A stretch of 64,000 nt of DNA from Vitreoscilla filiformis (GTDB lineage Bacteria > Pseudomonadota > Gammaproteobacteria > Burkholderiales > Burkholderiaceae_C). The position numbers and the translations under genes were made by a program. The stretch's first letter is position 1, and every line of letters begins with the position of its first letter. The stretch spans positions 1 through 64,000 of the forward strand of contig NZ_CP022423.1 of the NCBI RefSeq assembly GCF_002222655.1, read 5' to 3'. Below the pieces are notes generated by a model, which saw only the letters and a program-made list of their open reading frames with translations, searched no databases and was not told the DNA's origin. Below are positions 8,921 through 16,226 of the stretch, piece by piece.

Positions 8921-8960
8921 CCATCCGAGAACTGCCAATTTCATCCGAGGTCATCCGGAT
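8921..8960. repeat. Three YCATCCGRR repeats near the element's right end
   Basis: CCATCCGAG at 8921, TCATCCGAG at 8941 and TCATCCGGA at 8951 share a core and are spaced by 20 and 10 bases, about two and one helical turns. They lie in the gene-free stretch between the terminator and ccoG, where a Mu-type element would carry its right-end transposase binding sites. The assignment is inferred from position and spacing. Confidence 0.4.
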
Positions 8961-9033
8961 TTATCGCGTGCCGTTTGGTGGTTTATCTCATCTCTCTTCA
9001 GAGTGTGCCGCCGGTGAATGGAAAAACGCAAGC

Positions 9034-10485
9034 TCAACGCGGCAACCATAACGTGCTGGGGGTGGTGGCCACTTCGGTGGCCCCGTCCCGCACCTGCCAG
9101 GTGATGGGCAAGGCCGATCCCGGTGCGCCGCCGGCGGCTTGAAGCGCTGTCAACGGTGCGCGCAGCCGCACGGTCAGGTGGCGCGCTTCGGCGGGGGCCA
9201 TCGGCACCGGGGCAGCGTCCACCACGGTCAACGCCCCGGCAGCGGCACTGGTGGCACTCACGGACACGGTGCGCCCCTGGGCGCTGGCATTCATCACCAA
9301 CAGGCGGTAGACGTTTTCCACCTGCGGCTGGCCGGCATCGTCCAGCACCTCACGGGCCATGACGCTGCGGTCGCGCATCGCATCCACCCGCAGGGTCGGG
9401 CGCTGCGCCAGGCCGATCACCAACGTACACACCGACACCCCCAACAACCCGCCATACAGCAGCACGCGCGGGCGACGCAGCGCCCGCAGCACGCGGCGCC
9501 ACAACCCCCCCGGCGCCGCCCAGCCGGTGACGGGCGCAGGTTGGGCGAGCGTGTGCAGGCTCTCGAAGCGAATCAGGCCACGGGGTTGGGCGAGTTTGTC
9601 CATCACCGTGTCGCAAGCGTCCACGCACAGGCCGCAGTTGATGCAGGCCGATTGCAGCCCGTGGCGAATGTCGATGCCTGCCGGGCAGACTTGCACACAC
9701 AAGGTGCAGTCCACACACGCCCCTTGCGCTTGCGAGACCTTGCCCCGTGGCTCGCCTCGGCGCGGGTCGTAACTCACGTTCAGGGTGTGGGCGTCCATGA
9801 GCGAGCCTTGGAAGCGCGCATACGGGCACATGTGCTGGCACACTTTTTCCCGCAAAAAACCGGCGTTGCCCCAAGTGGCCAGGCCGTAAAACAGCGTCCA
9901 GAACGCTTCCCACGGCCCGAGCTGGGCGTGCAGCGCAGCGGGCACCAGCTCACGCATGGGCGTGAACCAGCCGACCAGGGTCAGGCCCGTCCACAAGGAC
10001 ACCGCCGCCCACAGCGCGTGCTTCAACCCTCGGCGACGCAGTTTGGTGAGCGTCCACGGTGCAGCGTCCAGGCGCTGGCGGGCCAGGCGGTCGCCCTCGC
10101 AGCGGTGTTCGATCCAGGTGAAGAGCGCGGTGTAGACGGTTTGCGGGCAAGCAAAACCGCACCACACCCGCCCCAGCAGCGCCGTGGCAAAAAACAGCAG
10201 CAAGGCACTGACGATGAGTAGCAACGCCAGCCAAATCAAATCCTGCGGGAACAGCACGGCGCCGAACAGGAAGAAGCGCCGCGCCTCCAGATCCAGCAGC
10301 ACAGCGGGCTGGCCGCCGATCTGGAGCCACGGCACGCCGTAAAACACCGCCTGGGTGAGCGCCAGCAACGCCAAGCGCCAGCGGGCGTGGCGCCCGTCCA
10401 CATGGCGCGGGTGGATGGTGTGGGCGGGTTCGAGTTCCAACAGCCCACCGGGGCCGAAGGGGTTGGGAGGCACAGGCGTTTTCAT
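9034..10485 (-). CDS. ccoG: CcoG, cytochrome cbb3 oxidase accessory ferredoxin-like protein
   Basis: CcoG (RdxA/FixG) is a membrane iron-sulfur protein needed for copper delivery to cbb3-type cytochrome oxidase. The 483-residue protein has N-terminal membrane segments (about residues 40-60, 85-110, 155-180), the CGFACPQTVYTALFTWIEH motif between them, and two 4Fe-4S motifs: CVDCTLCVQVCP and CINCGLCVDACD. A further membrane segment and the C-terminal IgG-like domain follow. ATG 10485 gives the normal N-terminus and overlaps the stop of the broken gene upstream (ATGA). No ccoNOP genes are in the window. The Mu-like element ends within 150 bases of its stop codon. Confidence 0.93.
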   Translation of the reverse strand: MKTPVPPNPFGPGGLLELEPAHTIHPRHVDGRHARWRLALLALTQAVFYGVPWLQIGGQPAVLLDLEARRFFLFGAVLFPQDLIWLALLLIVSALLLFFATALLGRVWCGFACPQTVYTALFTWIEHRCEGDRLARQRLDAAPWTLTKLRRRGLKHALWAAVSLWTGLTLVGWFTPMRELVPAALHAQLGPWEAFWTLFYGLATWGNAGFLREKVCQHMCPYARFQGSLMDAHTLNVSYDPRRGEPRGKVSQAQGACVDCTLCVQVCPAGIDIRHGLQSACINCGLCVDACDTVMDKLAQPRGLIRFESLHTLAQPAPVTGWAAPGGLWRRVLRALRRPRVLLYGGLLGVSVCTLVIGLAQRPTLRVDAMRDRSVMAREVLDDAGQPQVENVYRLLVMNASAQGRTVSVSATSAAAGALTVVDAAPVPMAPAEARHLTVRLRAPLTALQAAGGAPGSALPITWQVRDGATEVATTPSTLWLPR

Positions 10486-11216
10486 GGCAAACAAGCAGCA
10501 AGCTGATGAGACAACGCGGGCAACGAACGATCCCCCCACGCATCGGGCCAGAGCTGGGCGTCCAGCGCTTGCAAGGCGGTGGTGGTGTCGTCGTCGCCCA
10601 ACCATTCGTCTTCACGAAAGAAAAAAGCACGGCAGCGCACATCGCCCAGGCCAGCGGCTTGGCGCCAGCGCGGCCAGGCGCTGGGTGGGGTGTCGGGCGC
10701 GTGGGGCGGCAGCGCTCTATTTCAATCCCATCATCGCCGGTCGGAAGGGGTGTCGGGCGCGTGGGGCGGCAGCACGTCCAACCCGTCTTCTTCGCCGCGC
10801 AAGGCGGCCCAGCCTTGACCCTCCTCCCCCAAACGCACCGGCGCCACCAGGGTGAAACTGCCCGCCGGCGCATTCGCCACCCACGGCAACAGGCCGGTGA
10901 GGCGCCAACCGCGCCCGGTGTCTTGGCCGGACAGCGGCGCGACATCCAGCCGCAGTGGCAGGGCGGCAGCGCGTTCGGCATGCAGCATTTGCGGCAAGAG
11001 GTAATGCGTCAAGCCTTGGTTGCGGGCGCCGCGCAGGACTTCGATGGCCAGGCGTTGGCAGCGGAACAACAAGGCGCTGGCCGGGTCGGTGCGCCACAAC
11101 TGTTGGCTGATGGCGTGCAGCGCGTGTTCGGGCGCGGCCAGCCAACCTTGTTCGGCCAGCCATGTCAGCCGGGCGGTGGGCGGGAAAAATGGGAGGGAAG
11201 GCAACATGCCCGGCAT
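10482..11216 (-). pseudogene. Acyl-CoA dehydrogenase-like gene interrupted by a 60-bp insertion
   Basis: Reading from ATG 11216, the protein runs to a TGA at 10731-10733, but the frame continues past two in-frame TGA codons to a TGA at 10482-10484 that overlaps the ATG of ccoG. The two stops lie inside a 60-bp segment bounded by 27-bp direct repeats (10687-10713 and 10747-10773). Removing 60 bp leaves the frame intact and yields 224 residues. The sequence resembles the middle domain of acyl-CoA dehydrogenases: WRLTGLLPWVANAPAGSFTLVAP, then after the insertion site GLGDVRCRAFFFREDEWLGD. It lacks the usual C-terminal helical domain, so it is a short variant. The family call is moderate; the interruption is directly visible. 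It is divergent from the MocR gene. Confidence 0.75.
10687..10773. repeat. 27-bp direct repeats with 33-bp spacer
   Basis: An exact 27-bp sequence beginning GGGGTGTCGGGCGCG occurs at 10687-10713 and again at 10747-10773, exactly 60 bases apart. The 33 bases between have no counterpart beside the second copy. One repeat plus the spacer is the inserted unit that breaks the acyl-CoA-dehydrogenase-like gene. Recombination or slippage between the copies would delete 60 bp and restore the frame. Confidence 0.95.
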
Positions 11217-11286
11217 CGTGCCGACCCGCCATCTGATTCGTAAGATGCAGTTTTCTGCCAAATCAACCGGATCAGTTGCCCCCGCC

Positions 11287-12690
11287 ATGCACCGCTACGA
11301 ACAACTCGCCGCCGAATGGGCCGAAGGCATCGAACGCGGCACGCTGCGCCCCGGCGAGCGCCTGCCCTCGGTGCGGCAAACCTGCCAGGCGCGGGCCGTC
11401 AGCCCGTCCACCGTGTTTCAGGCGTATGCGGTGCTGGAGGAACGCGGTTGGGTGGAAGCCCGCCCACGCTCCGGGTACTACGTGCGGGCGCGGCCATCGC
11501 GCCCCGGCCCGCCGCCCATCACGCCACCGCCGGACACCGGCCCGCACCCCGTGGCCATCAGCGAACTGTTGGTCGAGCTGCTGGGCAGCACCCGCGACGC
11601 GGAGGTGGTGCCGCTGGGTTCGGCGTTTCCGGCGCCCGAGCTGTTTCCGTTTGAAGCGCTGGCGCGCTGCGGTGCGCGGGCCATGCGCCGACTCAAACCG
11701 GCCCACATCACCGGTGCGCTCACCGCCGGGGATGAAGGCTTGCGCGAGGCGCTGCGCCACCGCTACGCCGTGCAGGGCGTGGCGCTGCACCCGGAGGAAC
11801 TCATCATCACCCACGGCGCGATGGAGGCGCTCAACCTCTGCCTGCAAGCGGTGACGCAGCCGGGCGACGTGGTGGTGGTGGAATCGCCCGCGTTTTACGG
11901 TGCCCTGCAAGCGCTCGAACGCCTGCACCTGCGGGCGCTGGAAGTGGCCACGCACCCGCAAGACGGCGTCGATCTCACCGCGCTAGAAACCCTGTTGCAA
12001 CGCGAACGGGTGGCGGCCTGCTGGTTCATGACGCGCTTCCAGAACCCACTGGGCGCCCTGATGCCGACCGAGCGCAAACAAGCCTTGGTGACGCTGCTGG
12101 CGCGCCACGGCATCCCGCTGATTGAAGACGATGTGTACGGCGAGCTGTACGCCAGCGCCGAGCGCCCGCCGCCCGCCAAAGCGTTTGACGGCGCGGGGCT
12201 GGTGCTGCATTGCAGCTCGTTTTCCAAGTGCTTGGCGCCGGGTTACCGCGTCGGCTGGGCGGCGGCGGGGCGATTTGGCGCCACGGTGGCGCGGTTGAAG
12301 ATGATGAGCAGCCTGTCCACCTCGCTGCCGGCGCAGCGCGCCATTGCCGACTACCTCCAGCAAGGCGGCTACGACCGCCATTTGCGCCACCTGCGCCACG
12401 CCTTGGCCGAGAGCCAACGCCGCGCCCTGGCGGTGATCGACGAGAGTTTCCCCCCCGGCACCCACCCGACCCGCCCGCAAGGCGGCTACTTCCTGTGGCT
12501 GGAACTGCCGCCGCAGGTGAACGCGCTGGCGCTGCACCAGCGGGCGCTGCGCCACGGCATCAGCGTGGCGCCGGGCGTGCTGTTTTCAGCCGATGCGCGG
12601 TTCACCCACCATCTGCGCTTGAACGTCGGGCATCCGGGGGATGCGCGGTTGGAGCCGGCGTTGCGGTGGTTGGGGGCGGAGGTGGCTTAA
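11287..12690 (+). CDS. MocR-family GntR/aminotransferase regulator
   Basis: A 467-residue fusion of a GntR winged helix (residues 1-75, LRPGERLPSVRQTCQARAVSPSTVFQAYAVLEERGWVEARPRSGYYV) and a class-I aminotransferase-like domain. The PLP lysine is in SSFSKCLAPGYRVGW near residue 318, and the N-P and Y-x-E segments (FQNPLG, DVYGELY) are present. Such proteins usually control amino-acid, vitamin B6 or transport genes using PLP-linked ligands. It is divergent from the broken acyl-CoA-dehydrogenase-like gene, with 70 bases between them, which may hold its operator. ATG 11287 is chosen because the regulator domain starts there; the frame is open to 11020 but that overlaps the divergent gene. Confidence 0.9.
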   Translation: MHRYEQLAAEWAEGIERGTLRPGERLPSVRQTCQARAVSPSTVFQAYAVLEERGWVEARPRSGYYVRARPSRPGPPPITPPPDTGPHPVAISELLVELLGSTRDAEVVPLGSAFPAPELFPFEALARCGARAMRRLKPAHITGALTAGDEGLREALRHRYAVQGVALHPEELIITHGAMEALNLCLQAVTQPGDVVVVESPAFYGALQALERLHLRALEVATHPQDGVDLTALETLLQRERVAACWFMTRFQNPLGALMPTERKQALVTLLARHGIPLIEDDVYGELYASAERPPPAKAFDGAGLVLHCSSFSKCLAPGYRVGWAAAGRFGATVARLKMMSSLSTSLPAQRAIADYLQQGGYDRHLRHLRHALAESQRRALAVIDESFPPGTHPTRPQGGYFLWLELPPQVNALALHQRALRHGISVAPGVLFSADARFTHHLRLNVGHPGDARLEPALRWLGAEVA

Positions 12691-12696
12691 TCAGGG

Positions 12697-12722
12697 TAGG
12701 TTATTCGATGTACATTAACCTA
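12697..12722. promoter_or_regulatory. Inverted repeat over the toxin-like gene start (candidate operator)
   Basis: TAGGTTA at 12697-12703 and TAACCTA at 12716-12722 form a perfect 7-bp inverted repeat around 12 bases, which include the palindrome ATGTACAT (12708-12715). The right arm includes the A of the ATG of the DUF4258 gene. Such an element over the start region fits autoregulation by the cassette's own product. Confidence 0.5.
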
Positions 12723-12976
12723 TGCACAGCACCCGATTCACCCGCCCCGTGATCTTGACCCGCCATGCAGCACAACGCATGGCGGAGCGCCACATTAGCG
12801 AGGCCGAGCTGTTGCAAGTCATCGACACAGGCAACACTCGGTTCAAAGACAGCACCCACCTATGGGCCTACAAACACTTGGACGGACGCACGGACAACCT
12901 GATTTGCGCTGTGCTGGTGCTGGAGACAGCCGTTGTCGTCAAAACCGTGATGCACGAATTCATTGCGGAGGACTGA
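12722..12976 (+). CDS. DUF4258 protein, RelE-like toxin candidate
   Basis: An 84-residue protein of the DUF4258 type, often found beside DUF2283 in toxin-antitoxin-like pairs. Visible features are LTRHAAQRMAERHISEAELLQVID at residues 14-37, the FKDSTHLWAYKHLDG segment, and the strands DNLICAVLVLE and AVVVKTVMHEF at the end. The family is thought to share the BECR fold of RelE mRNA interferases. A possible start lies under the inverted repeat at 12697-12722. Three bases separate it from the next gene. Toxicity is inferred, not shown. Confidence 0.75.
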   Translation: MHSTRFTRPVILTRHAAQRMAERHISEAELLQVIDTGNTRFKDSTHLWAYKHLDGRTDNLICAVLVLETAVVVKTVMHEFIAED

Positions 12977-12979
12977 ACC

Positions 12980-13177
12980 ATGCGAACCACTTACTACGAC
13001 GAAGATGACATCCTGGTGATGCATCTGTCTGACAAGCCCATTGCCCGCGAGGTGTCGCAGGACTGGAACACCCACTTCAGCTATGCAGCCGACGGCACGC
13101 TGGTGGAGGTGGTCGTGATTGATGCACAGGCGATTGGCGCTTTCCCGCTGGAGGTGTTGCATGGAAAAGCCGCCTGA
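12980..13177 (+). CDS. DUF2283 protein, antitoxin candidate
   Basis: A 65-residue protein matching DUF2283: a start with TYYDEDDILVMHLSDKPI, a middle FSYAADGTLVEVVVIDAQ and a short C-terminal helix. DUF2283 genes are commonly paired with DUF4258 genes. Its 3' end overlaps the start of the next small gene by 17 bases, so the three are probably translated together. Whether this protein or the next one is the antitoxin is not clear from sequence. Confidence 0.78.
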   Translation: MRTTYYDEDDILVMHLSDKPIAREVSQDWNTHFSYAADGTLVEVVVIDAQAIGAFPLEVLHGKAA

Positions 13178-13343
13178 GGTCGCCAAACCCAAGGGCGGAC
13201 GGCCCGTGCAAGCCATCCACAAGCAACCGGTCACGCTGCGCATGGACGCTGAGGCGCTGGCTCGCTGGCGTGCCACCGGCAAAGGCTGGCAAACCCGAGC
13301 CGCAGCAGTCCTGGCGGCGGCGGCTCCCAAGGCGGTGCCATGA
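13161..13343 (+). CDS. BrnA-like ribbon-helix-helix antitoxin candidate
   Basis: A basic protein of 60 residues. After a Lys/Pro-rich N-terminus it carries VTLRMDAEALARWRATGKGWQTRAAAVLAA, close in layout to the C-terminal DNA-binding segment of BrnA antitoxins (strand, helix, G-x-G-Y/W-Q-T-R, helix). It overlaps the DUF2283 gene. It may bind the inverted repeat upstream of the cassette. It is the third member of an otherwise two-gene DUF4258/DUF2283 unit. Confidence 0.65.
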   Translation: MEKPPEVAKPKGGRPVQAIHKQPVTLRMDAEALARWRATGKGWQTRAAAVLAAAAPKAVP

Positions 13344-13395
13344 GTCAAGCAGCGCCGGCGTTGCCGTGGTTGGAGCCGCAAATGACGAGCGCGCT

Positions 13396-14910
13396 TTAAG
13401 CACTCGGCGCCGGCACCGCCCACCGCTTGGCCACGCTCCCCTGGGCATCCACACTCTCCAAGTGGACGCCAAACCCCCACAGCCGCGCCGCGTGTTTCAG
13501 CACTTCTTGCGCACTGTCGTCCAGCGGGCGGCGGTTGTGTTGGGTGTGGCGCAGCGTCAGCGAGCGGTCGCCGCGCAGGTTCACGTTCCACACCTGGATG
13601 TTGGGCTCGCGCTGCCCCAAGTCGTACTGGCGGCTCAGGGCTTCGCGCAGCTTGCGGTAGCCGGATTCATCGTGAATCGCGCTCACCACCAGGTCTTTTT
13701 GCGTGCTGTCGTCTTGGATGGCGAACAAGCGGAAATCTCGCATCAGTTTCGGGCTGAGGTACTGGCCGATGAAACTCTCGTCCTTGTAGTTGTGCATCGC
13801 TTCGTGCAGCACCCGCAGCCACGGTTGGCCCACCAGATTCGGGAACCATTCGCGGTCTTCGTCCGTCGGGCGTTCGCAGATGCGCTGAAGGTCGGTGTAC
13901 ATCGCAAAACCCAGCGCATACGGGTTCAGGCCGCTGTAACCCCGGTCCGTCACCTTGGGCTGGTACACCACATTGGTGTGGGACTTGAGCCACTCCATCA
14001 TCACCCCGTCGGTGAGCCAGCCGTCGTCGTACATCGTGTTGAGCAGACGGTGGTGCCAGAACGTGGCCCAGCCTTCGTTCATCACCTGGGTCTGGCGCTG
14101 CGGGTAGAAATACTGCGCCGTCTTGCGCACGATGCGCACGATCTCGCGTTGCCACGGCTCCAGCAGCGGCGCGTGTTTCTCGATGAAGTACAGCAGATTT
14201 TCTTCCGGCTCCTCGGGGAAACGCCGCACCGCTTGGGGCGAATCTGCCGCTTCTTCGGCCTTTTTCGGCAGGGTGCGCCACAGGTCGTTCACCTGACGCT
14301 GGGCGTATTCCTCGCGCTCGCGGCGCAGGCGCAACTCCTCGGACAGCGGTTTTTTGCTCGGGCGCCGGTAGCGATCCACGCCGTAATGCTGCAAGGCGTG
14401 GCATGAGTCGAGGAACTCTTCCACCTTGTCGATGCCGTGGCGCTGCTCACACTCGGCGATGTAGTTCCGCGCATACACCAGGTAATCGATGATGGCCGAC
14501 GCATCCGTCCACATGCGGAACAGGTAATTGCCCTTGAAGAAGCTGTTGTGGCCGTAAGCGGCGTGGGCGATCACCAGCGCCTGCATCGCCAGCGTGTTTT
14601 CCTCCATCAAGTAACTGATGCAGGGGTTGGAGTTGATGACGATCTCGTAAGCCAGCCCCATGTGGCCGCGCCGGTAGTTCTTTTCGGTGGCGATGAACTC
14701 TTTGCCGAAGCTCCAATGCCGGTAGTTCACCGGCATGCCGACGCTGGCGTAAGCGTCCATCATCTGCTCGGCGGTGATGATTTCGAGCTGGTTCGGGTAG
14801 GTGTCCAGCTCGAAGCGGCGGGCCGTGGTGGCGATCACGTCGTGGTACTGCTCGATCAGCTCGAACGTCCAATCGCTCGGGCCAGGCAGCGGGTGGGCGG
14901 ATGCAGTCAT
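13396..14910 (-). CDS. ycgB: SpoVR family protein (YcgB)
   Basis: A 504-residue SpoVR family protein. In Bacillus, SpoVR is involved in spore cortex formation; in proteobacteria the gene travels with yeaG and yeaH and its biochemistry is unknown. Recognisable parts are WTFELIEQYHDVIATTARRF at the N-terminus, the NYRHWSFGKEF motif, NSNPCISYLMEENT, and MNEGWATFWHH near the middle. The ATG overlaps the stop of yeaH. Its 3' end is convergent with the small toxin-antitoxin cassette, 52 bases away. Confidence 0.93.
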   Translation of the reverse strand: MTASAHPLPGPSDWTFELIEQYHDVIATTARRFELDTYPNQLEIITAEQMMDAYASVGMPVNYRHWSFGKEFIATEKNYRRGHMGLAYEIVINSNPCISYLMEENTLAMQALVIAHAAYGHNSFFKGNYLFRMWTDASAIIDYLVYARNYIAECEQRHGIDKVEEFLDSCHALQHYGVDRYRRPSKKPLSEELRLRREREEYAQRQVNDLWRTLPKKAEEAADSPQAVRRFPEEPEENLLYFIEKHAPLLEPWQREIVRIVRKTAQYFYPQRQTQVMNEGWATFWHHRLLNTMYDDGWLTDGVMMEWLKSHTNVVYQPKVTDRGYSGLNPYALGFAMYTDLQRICERPTDEDREWFPNLVGQPWLRVLHEAMHNYKDESFIGQYLSPKLMRDFRLFAIQDDSTQKDLVVSAIHDESGYRKLREALSRQYDLGQREPNIQVWNVNLRGDRSLTLRHTQHNRRPLDDSAQEVLKHAARLWGFGVHLESVDAQGSVAKRWAVPAPSA

Positions 14911-16205
14911 GCCGGCGCTCCTTCCTTCTTGAACAGCTCCCGAAACACCGGGTAAATCTGATCCGCCGACGTGGCCTTCTTCATGGCGAACTGCGGCACG
15001 CTGGCGGCCAGTTTGGTGTACTCATCCCAGAGGTTTTGCTCCTCGGCGGCGACTTGCACGTAAGCGAAGTAACGACAGGCCGGCAGGATCTTGGCCGCCA
15101 GCAGCTCGCGGCAGCGACCGGAATCGTGGTGCCAGTTGTCACCGTCGCTGGCTTGGGCGCCGTAGATGTTCCACTGCGCCGTGTCGTAGCGTTCGCTGAT
15201 GATTTTGTGCATCAACTCCAGCGCGCTGGACACCACCGTGCCGCCGGTTTCCTTCGCATGGAAAAAATCGTCCTCGCTGACTTCCTGCGCCTGGGTGTGG
15301 TGGCGGATGAACACGAGTTCGATTTTTTCGTAATGCCGCGTGAGGAACATGTAGAGCAGGATGAAAAAGCGCTTGGACAAGTCTTTGCGCGCCTGGTCCA
15401 TCGAACCCGACACGTCCATGACGCAAAACATCACCGCCTTGGCGCTGGGCACCGGCGTTTTGACGCGGCTGCGAAACCGCAAGTCGATCGGATCGAGAAA
15501 CGGCACCTTGGCCAGATGCACCCGCAGTTCGGCGATGCGCGCTTCCACCGCTGCCATCTCGGCGCGCAACTCGTCGGCCTGCGCGGCGCTGGCCTCCGGC
15601 CACACGGCTTGCAGCGTGGCCAGCCGGTCTTCGAGCTGGTGCAGCTCACGCCGGCTTTCACCGCCCAGCGCGATGCGTCGCCCCAACGCGCCGCGCATCG
15701 AGCGCACGACGTGCAGGTTGTTCGGCGTGCCATCGCTGGAAAACCCGGCGCGGTGCGTTTTGTATTCCGGCACCTCGGTGAGCTGGGTCCGCACCAAATG
15801 CGGCAAGGCCAGGTCTTCGAAGAACACCTGCATGAATTCTTCTTTGCTCAGCGCAAAGGTGAAATCGTCCTCGCCTTGGCCGGAATCGCTGGCTTGGCCT
15901 TTGCCGCTGCCCCCCGCGCCTCCGCCTTGCGGGCGCTGGATGTGATCGCCCGCCACATACTCCTGATTGCCGGGATGCACCATCTCGCGCTGGCCGCCCG
16001 TGCCGTGGTGGAAGGACGGCTCGTTCAAGTCCTTTTTGGGGATGCGGATTTCCTCGCCGCGCTCCAGATCGCGGATGCCGCGCCCGTCCACCGCCCGGCG
16101 CACGGCCTTGCGGATTTGCTCCTTGTAGCGGCGCAAAAACCGCTCCCGGTTGCCGATGGACTTGTTCTTGCCCGCCAAACGGCGATCAATGATTTGCTGC
16201 AACAT
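14907..16205 (-). CDS. yeaH: YeaH/YhbH family protein (UPF0229, VWA-like)
   Basis: A 432-residue member of the UPF0229 family. The C-terminal half carries a von Willebrand factor A-like domain with a MIDAS motif, VMDVSGSMDQARKDL. The N-terminus is basic (DRRLAGKNKSIGNRERFLRRYKEQIRKAVRRA), and a Gly-rich linker lies around residue 90-115. E. coli YeaH acts with the kinase YeaG in stress and nitrogen-starvation responses. The gene is the second of three in the yeaG-yeaH-spoVR operon, 21 bases after prkA and overlapping spoVR. Confidence 0.93.
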   Translation of the reverse strand: MLQQIIDRRLAGKNKSIGNRERFLRRYKEQIRKAVRRAVDGRGIRDLERGEEIRIPKKDLNEPSFHHGTGGQREMVHPGNQEYVAGDHIQRPQGGGAGGSGKGQASDSGQGEDDFTFALSKEEFMQVFFEDLALPHLVRTQLTEVPEYKTHRAGFSSDGTPNNLHVVRSMRGALGRRIALGGESRRELHQLEDRLATLQAVWPEASAAQADELRAEMAAVEARIAELRVHLAKVPFLDPIDLRFRSRVKTPVPSAKAVMFCVMDVSGSMDQARKDLSKRFFILLYMFLTRHYEKIELVFIRHHTQAQEVSEDDFFHAKETGGTVVSSALELMHKIISERYDTAQWNIYGAQASDGDNWHHDSGRCRELLAAKILPACRYFAYVQVAAEEQNLWDEYTKLAASVPQFAMKKATSADQIYPVFRELFKKEGAPA

Positions 16206-16226
16206 CGCCCGCTCCCCGTGTCCACG

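Larger units (their letters stand above)
1..8990 (+). mobile_element. Mu-like transposable element, early region
   Basis: All genes from 15 to 8839 run on the plus strand and follow the early-gene logic of phage Mu: DDE transposase (A), AAA ATPase (B), small genes, DUF3164, GemA and a Mor-type activator. After the Mor-like gene comes a strong terminator, then about 150 bases without genes, then the 3' end of host ccoG. No lysis, head, tail or invertase genes are present, so this is either a prophage cut down to its early region or a Mu-type transposon that never carried them. The left end is outside the window. The right end lies somewhere in 8888-9033; 8990 is an estimate. Confidence 0.75.

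Noticed and set aside
10687..10773. Two 27-bp repeats with a 33-bp spacer, considered as a mini CRISPR
   Set aside because: Only two copies exist, the repeat is coding sequence of the surrounding gene, and no cas genes are nearby. A local duplication explains it.
13340..13399. 19-codon frame after the BrnA-like gene, starting in its stop codon
   Set aside because: It overlaps the end of the convergent spoVR gene, and no family is visible in the product. It could be the stub of a lost gene, but support is too thin.
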